Below, in pieces: positions 60,522 through 64,000 of a stretch of DNA of 64,000 bases. The stretch covers positions 1 to 64,000 of the forward strand of contig JAJDXS010000019.1 of NCBI GenBank assembly GCA_022823145.1. The letters are read 5' to 3'. How positions within the stretch are numbered: the stretch's first letter is position 1; each line of letters begins with the position of its first letter. Origin of the DNA: Gemmatimonadota bacterium (GTDB lineage Bacteria > Gemmatimonadota > Gemmatimonadetes > Longimicrobiales > Gaopeijiaceae). The translations under genes and the position numbers were made by a program. The notes beneath the pieces were generated by a model that was not told the DNA's origin, ran no database searches, and was given only the letters and a program-made list of their open reading frames with translations.

Positions 60522-61601
60522 TCAGTCCCCGAACGATATGCCCATGGCCCTGCCGGACCGGATCAGTTCGTGTTCCGGCGGCACCGTCTTCAGCCTGCTG
60601 ACCGCCTCTGCGAGGGGGACGGGCTTCATGTGCGGCGGGTCGAGCGCCACCATGCACCCGAAATGTCCCTCTGCGGCCAGCTTCACGGCCGCGGCGCCGA
60701 ATCTCAGCGATAGTATCCGGTCGAAGGCGATGGGTTGCCCCCCGCGCTGAAGGTGTCCGAGCACCAGGCTGCGGGTCTCGTGTCCGGTGAGCTCCTCCAG
60801 TCTGCGTGCGATGCGCTTGGCCGCGCCCCCGAGACGCCGTCCGCCGCCCAGCGAGGGCCGGTCGAGGTAGGAAGCCCCGCCGCCCTCCGGCACCGCCCCC
60901 TCGGCAACGACGACGATCGCGAACTCGGAACCGCGCGCCCACCTGTCCTCGATCTTCTCGGCCACTCTGCCCAGATCGTACGGAATCTCGGGGATCAGGA
61001 TTACATCGGCGGTCGATGCGAAGCCGGCGAAGAGGGCGATCCATCCGGCGTGGCGTCCCATCAGCTCCACCACCATCACCCGCTGGTGCGCTTCGGCGGT
61101 CGAATGGAGCTTGCCGATGGCATCGGTGGCGGTCTGAACCGCGGTGTGAAAGCCGAAGGTGACCGCCGTGGCCGCCAGGTCGTTGTCGATGGTCTTGGGT
61201 ACGCCGATCACCTTGAGGCCCTTCTCGGCCAGCTCGCTGGCGATCCTGAGCGACCCGTCGCCGCCGACCGCGATCATGCAGTCGATCCCCAGGTCCTTCA
61301 CGCGCTGAACGACCTCCCCCGAGCGGTCGACCACCTCCACGCCGCCGTCCGGCCGGGCGACCCGAAACGCGAAGGGGTTGCCGCGGTTGGTGGTCCCCAG
61401 GATCGTGCCGCCGATGTGGGTGATCCCCTTCACCGACCGTTCGTCGAGCGGGACGATGCCGTGGGAGCGGAACAGGCCTTCGTAGCCGCGGCGTATGCCG
61501 ACCACGTCCCAGCCCCGCCCGTGCGCCGACAGAACGGCCGCGCGGATGACGGCGTTGAGGCCGGGCGCGTCGCCGCCCCCGGTGTTGATGGCGATTCGCA
61601 T
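60522..61601 (-). CDS. pfkA: 6-phosphofructokinase
   Basis: 359 residues. The N-terminal MRIAINTGGGDAPGLNAVIR, GGDGS at residues 113-117, PKTIDND at 135-141 and MGRHAGWIA are family signatures. GGDGS (Gly at the position equivalent to 104) favours ATP, while Lys136 is shared with pyrophosphate-dependent enzymes; the G/K pair is known from ATP-using actinobacterial enzymes. It phosphorylates fructose 6-phosphate in glycolysis. Confidence 0.92.
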   Translation of the reverse strand: MRIAINTGGGDAPGLNAVIRAAVLSAHGRGWDVVGIRRGYEGLFRSHGIVPLDERSVKGITHIGGTILGTTNRGNPFAFRVARPDGGVEVVDRSGEVVQRVKDLGIDCMIAVGGDGSLRIASELAEKGLKVIGVPKTIDNDLAATAVTFGFHTAVQTATDAIGKLHSTAEAHQRVMVVELMGRHAGWIALFAGFASTADVILIPEIPYDLGRVAEKIEDRWARGSEFAIVVVAEGAVPEGGGASYLDRPSLGGGRRLGGAAKRIARRLEELTGHETRSLVLGHLQRGGQPIAFDRILSLRFGAAAVKLAAEGHFGCMVALDPPHMKPVPLAEAVSRLKTVPPEHELIRSGRAMGISFGD

Positions 61602-61773
61602 GTGTCCAGTGTCCCCGGTGCGCGGTGGGCGCGCAAGTTGGATCCGGATGCGTCGCCGCTCGAATGCCGCGCGGGGTTCTTCCGCGGACTGCTAGATTTG
61701 CAGGATCGCCGCCGCGTTCGGCATCTTGGACCCGATCGGCCGCACCGCCCCGTCTCCGGAGGTTCGCAAGCAA

Positions 61774-62073
61774 GTGCCCGTAACCGAAAAAGCCGTTCGC
61801 AACGCGCTCAGGACCGTGAAGGACCCGGAGCTGAACCTGGATCTCGTGGTGCTGGGGCTGGTGTACGACATCGAGGTCGACGGTTCGACTGCGAAAGCCA
61901 CGATCTCGCTGACGACGCCGATGTGCCCCGCGGCAGGACAGATCCTCGAGGACGCGAAGGCGGCGGTCGCGAGTGTCGATGGCGTCGAGGAGGCGGAGGT
62001 CGACCTCACCTTCGAGCCGCCCTGGACGCCGGAGCGGATCAGCCCCCTGATCCGGTCGTCGCTGGGCATCTGA
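61774..62073 (+). CDS. DUF59/MIP18-family iron-sulfur assembly-type protein
   Basis: 99 residues from the GTG at 61774, which has GGAGG 10 bases upstream; an ATG at 61726 is possible. KDPELNLDLVVLGLVYDIEV and TTPMCPAAGQI, with a single Cys, match the DUF59 family (SufT/PaaD-like). It stands 29 nt before paaA and may help assemble its iron centres. It resembles the paaD product of this operon but is shorter. Confidence 0.85.
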   Translation: MPVTEKAVRNALRTVKDPELNLDLVVLGLVYDIEVDGSTAKATISLTTPMCPAAGQILEDAKAAVASVDGVEEAEVDLTFEPPWTPERISPLIRSSLGI

Positions 62074-62102
62074 CGCATGACCGACACTGACGGAACGAAG
62101 CG

Positions 62103-63041
62103 ATGTCACAGCGCGCCGAAGACCAACTGAAGCAGAAGATCCGAAAGGGGTACATCCTCGAGTCTCCCGAGGAGATGACGCCCGGGTACAGGAAGGCGAT
62201 CATCGTCCAGCTCACCGTGCAGGCGGACACCGAACTGATGAGCGCCCCGGCCTACTGGCTGGCAGCCCGGCACGCACCGTCCACCAACACGCAGGTCAGC
62301 GCGCACGCGATCATCCAGGATGAACTGGCGCACGCCAACATAGCCTACCGGCTGCTCGAGGACATGGGCGTGTCGAAGGAGCAGCTTGTGTACGGCCGCG
62401 AGCCGCATGAGTTCAAGCACCCCTACGGATTCGACCAGCCGCTCGACAACTGGGCCGAACTGGTCGTGGCCAACGGCTTCTTCGACCGGGCCGGCATCTG
62501 CCTGCTCGGCGACGTTCACCGCAACACCTCCTACGGTCCCCTCAAGCGGGCGCTGATCAAGGTGGACATGGAGGAGACCTTCCACCTGCGACACGGCGAG
62601 GTGTGGATGCGCCGGCTGGCCCGCGCGGGAGGAGCGGCGACGGAGCTGCTGCAGCGCTGCGTTGACTGGATGTTCCCGATGACCATCGAGTGGTTCGGGC
62701 TGCCGGACGACCTGAAGCGCCACAGCGGACAGCTCGACTATAAGCTCAAGGGACTCACCAACGACGAACTCCGCCAGCTGTGGATGTCGTCGACCGTTCC
62801 GCTGTGCGAGAGCCTGGGGCTGTCGGTTCCGGCGCACTACGACGCGGCCGCCGAGGAATACGTACTCGAGTATCCCTTCCCGTGTGAGTATGACCCCGAG
62901 GAGAAGCGCTGGCTCTTCGACGACGGCGAGATCTCGTGGAGTGCCGTCTTCGAGCGCTGGAAGGGGCGCGGGCCGATGAACGAGCGGTACGTCGAGTCCG
63001 TGCGGCGGTCGCGTGGCGCGGTCTCCTCGTGGCTGAACTAG
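62103..63041 (+). CDS. paaA: 1,2-phenylacetyl-CoA epoxidase, catalytic subunit PaaA
   Basis: 312 residues. Diiron-binding signatures are seen around QDELAHANIAYRLLEDMG and KVDMEETFHLRHGEVWMRRL, the two E-x-x-H motifs of this bacterial multicomponent monooxygenase. The length matches PaaA. PaaA epoxidises phenylacetyl-CoA, the first committed step of phenylacetate breakdown. The paaD GTG lies inside the last codons, so the operon is tightly coupled. Confidence 0.92.
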   Translation: MSQRAEDQLKQKIRKGYILESPEEMTPGYRKAIIVQLTVQADTELMSAPAYWLAARHAPSTNTQVSAHAIIQDELAHANIAYRLLEDMGVSKEQLVYGREPHEFKHPYGFDQPLDNWAELVVANGFFDRAGICLLGDVHRNTSYGPLKRALIKVDMEETFHLRHGEVWMRRLARAGGAATELLQRCVDWMFPMTIEWFGLPDDLKRHSGQLDYKLKGLTNDELRQLWMSSTVPLCESLGLSVPAHYDAAAEEYVLEYPFPCEYDPEEKRWLFDDGEISWSAVFERWKGRGPMNERYVESVRRSRGAVSSWLN

Positions 63042-63493
63042 GCACCGCCACGCTGGCGCCGCGATGGTCGGGGATCCGTCGCCGGCGCCCGCTGAAGACG
63101 CTGCTGGCCGAGCGGCCGCTGGTGCAGCCCCACGCGTCGGGCGGACGCGACCGGTGGTCGGCCCCGCTCGCGGAGGCTCCGGCCGACGGGAACGCGGCGC
63201 TGCTGGCGGCCCTGGACGAGGTCCTCGACCCCGAACTCCCCATTTCGGTCGTCGAGCTGGGCCTGGTCTACGGGGTCGACTTCCGGGATGGGAGGGCTAC
63301 GGTCGACCTGACCTTCACCGCCACCGCCTGTCCCTGCATGGACTTCATAAGGCAGGACGTCACCGACCGGATCGAGAGGGAGCCCTGGGTGCGCTCGGTC
63401 GAGATCAACGAAGTGTGGGATCCGCCCTGGACGACCGCGCGGATCAGCGAGGACGGCCGCCGGAAGCTGGGGCGGCTCGGGGTGGGTGCATGA
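63029..63493 (+). CDS. paaD: Phenylacetate degradation protein PaaD (DUF59 family)
   Basis: 154 residues from the GTG at 63029, overlapping paaA by 13 nt. The core DEVLDPELPISVVELGLVYG, then FTATACPCMDFIRQDV is the DUF59 pattern with two extra Cys. The first 50 residues are an unmatched basic extension. Its gene comes second in the operon rather than fourth as in E. coli. PaaD is thought to help mature the epoxidase. The paaB ATG overlaps its stop. Confidence 0.82.
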   Translation: MAELGTATLAPRWSGIRRRRPLKTLLAERPLVQPHASGGRDRWSAPLAEAPADGNAALLAALDEVLDPELPISVVELGLVYGVDFRDGRATVDLTFTATACPCMDFIRQDVTDRIEREPWVRSVEINEVWDPPWTTARISEDGRRKLGRLGVGA

Positions 63494-63747
63494 GCGGCGC
63501 GCGGGGCGGGCTGGCCGAATCCGTGTACGAGGTCTTCGCGCGCAAGACCCGGGGCGAGCCGCTCAGGCACATCGGCTACATCGACGCGCCCGGTGACGAG
63601 CTGGCGCGGGTCTACGCGTGGAAGACCTACGACGAGGAGAACTGGTTCGAGATGTGCGTTGTCCCCAGGGGAGCCGTGATCCCGGTGAACCGGACGGACG
63701 GCCCCTGGGCCGCCAATCGGCCCGGAGGGAAGGACGGCGCCGGGTGA
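63490..63747 (+). CDS. paaB: 1,2-phenylacetyl-CoA epoxidase subunit PaaB
   Basis: 85 residues. YEVFARKTRGEPLRHIGYID and AWKTYDEENWFEMCVVPR match PaaB, the small subunit of the epoxidase that contacts PaaA and PaaC. Overlaps paaD and paaC by 4 nt each. Confidence 0.9.
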   Translation: MSGARGGLAESVYEVFARKTRGEPLRHIGYIDAPGDELARVYAWKTYDEENWFEMCVVPRGAVIPVNRTDGPWAANRPGGKDGAG

Positions 63748-64000
63748 GCGCGCCAGCCCCTCTCGCCCGCCACATCCTCAGCCTGGCGGACACGAAGCGG
63801 CTCCTGGGGATCCGCTACAGCGACTGGATTCTTGGGAGCCCCTCGATCGAGACCGGGATCGCCGCGTCTTCGATGGCCCAGGACGAGTGGGGGCATGCGC
63901 GCCTGCTGTACTCGATGCTCAAGCGTCTGGGATTCGATCCCTTCGAGGTGGAGCACGAGCGTCCCGCCGACCGCTACTACTCGGCCCCCGCCCTGGACCG
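63744..64000 (+). CDS. paaC: 1,2-phenylacetyl-CoA epoxidase structural subunit PaaC (partial)
   Basis: The first 85 residues are present; the gene runs off the window. It starts at a GTG overlapping the paaB stop (GTGA). LADTKRLLGIRYSDWILGSP and AQDEWGHARLLYSMLKRLG match PaaC, the non-catalytic partner that keeps part of the diiron fold. With paaA, paaD and paaB it completes the start of a phenylacetate operon. Confidence 0.9.
   Translation, partial: MSAPAPLARHILSLADTKRLLGIRYSDWILGSPSIETGIAASSMAQDEWGHARLLYSMLKRLGFDPFEVEHERPADRYYSAPALD

Overview
The window is a GC-rich bacterial chromosome segment with short gaps and many 4-nt start/stop overlaps. Lipoprotein 6-bladed beta-propellers, carboxypeptidase-regulatory-domain proteins, a TonB receptor with a DUF4249 partner, and a cytochrome b fused to c-type heme domains suggest a Gemmatimonadota-like organism, possibly host-associated. 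That assignment is inference; no rRNA or marker gene is present. It carries two tRNAs, six toxin-antitoxin (TA) modules and one IS21 end.

Layout. 0-2.7 kb: IS21 (istB) remnant, then a four-gene cassette of Cys-rich membrane peptide (frameshifted here), small LptF/LptG-like membrane protein, ECF sigma factor and zinc-type anti-sigma. 2.7-11.2 kb: a membrane protein with winged-helix-like repeats, an AraC/BTAD-ATPase regulator pair, and a Rieske/cytochrome b-cc complex. 11.3-18.2 kb: propeller lipoproteins, two behind a shared promoter-like repeat, plus a parDE-subtilase operon and a propeller pseudogene. 18.2-23.1 kb: gene remnants, a lone LptF/G-like gene, the intact second copy of the cassette and a frameshifted thioredoxin-like gene. 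23.2-28.4 kb: an operon for a Cys-rich secreted protein, a propeller and two carboxypeptidase-regulatory-domain proteins.

28.6-38.3 kb is a quinohemoprotein amine dehydrogenase (QHNDH) locus: qhpF (ABC exporter), qhpB, qhpC (peptide-derived catalytic subunit), qhpD (radical SAM crosslinking enzyme), qhpA (diheme subunit) and qhpG (FAD monooxygenase), interrupted by two VapBC-type modules. The expected leader protease QhpE is not there, but a small signal-less subtilase lies 13.8 kb away behind parDE at 14.1-14.9 kb. The set would make a periplasmic amine dehydrogenase whose CTQ cofactor is built on a ribosomal peptide.

38.4-47.1 kb: phd-vapC, tRNA-Glu and tRNA-Val, an operon coupling a TonB receptor and DUF4249 lipoprotein to a NarL-type two-component system, hipBA and a second phd-vapC. 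47.2-55.4 kb: an aconitase-superfamily hydro-lyase coupled to a sodium symporter, divergent from a BMP-type nucleoside ABC transporter. 55.4-61.6 kb: an outer-membrane-type protein, HEAT-like protein, PIG-L deacetylase, TonB-plug-like protein and phosphofructokinase. 61.8 kb to the edge: a DUF59 gene and paaA-paaD-paaB-paaC (truncated), for phenylacetyl-CoA epoxidation.

Several genes between 0.5 and 23 kb are broken by single-base indels in or next to short base runs, so assembly error and real decay both need considering there.
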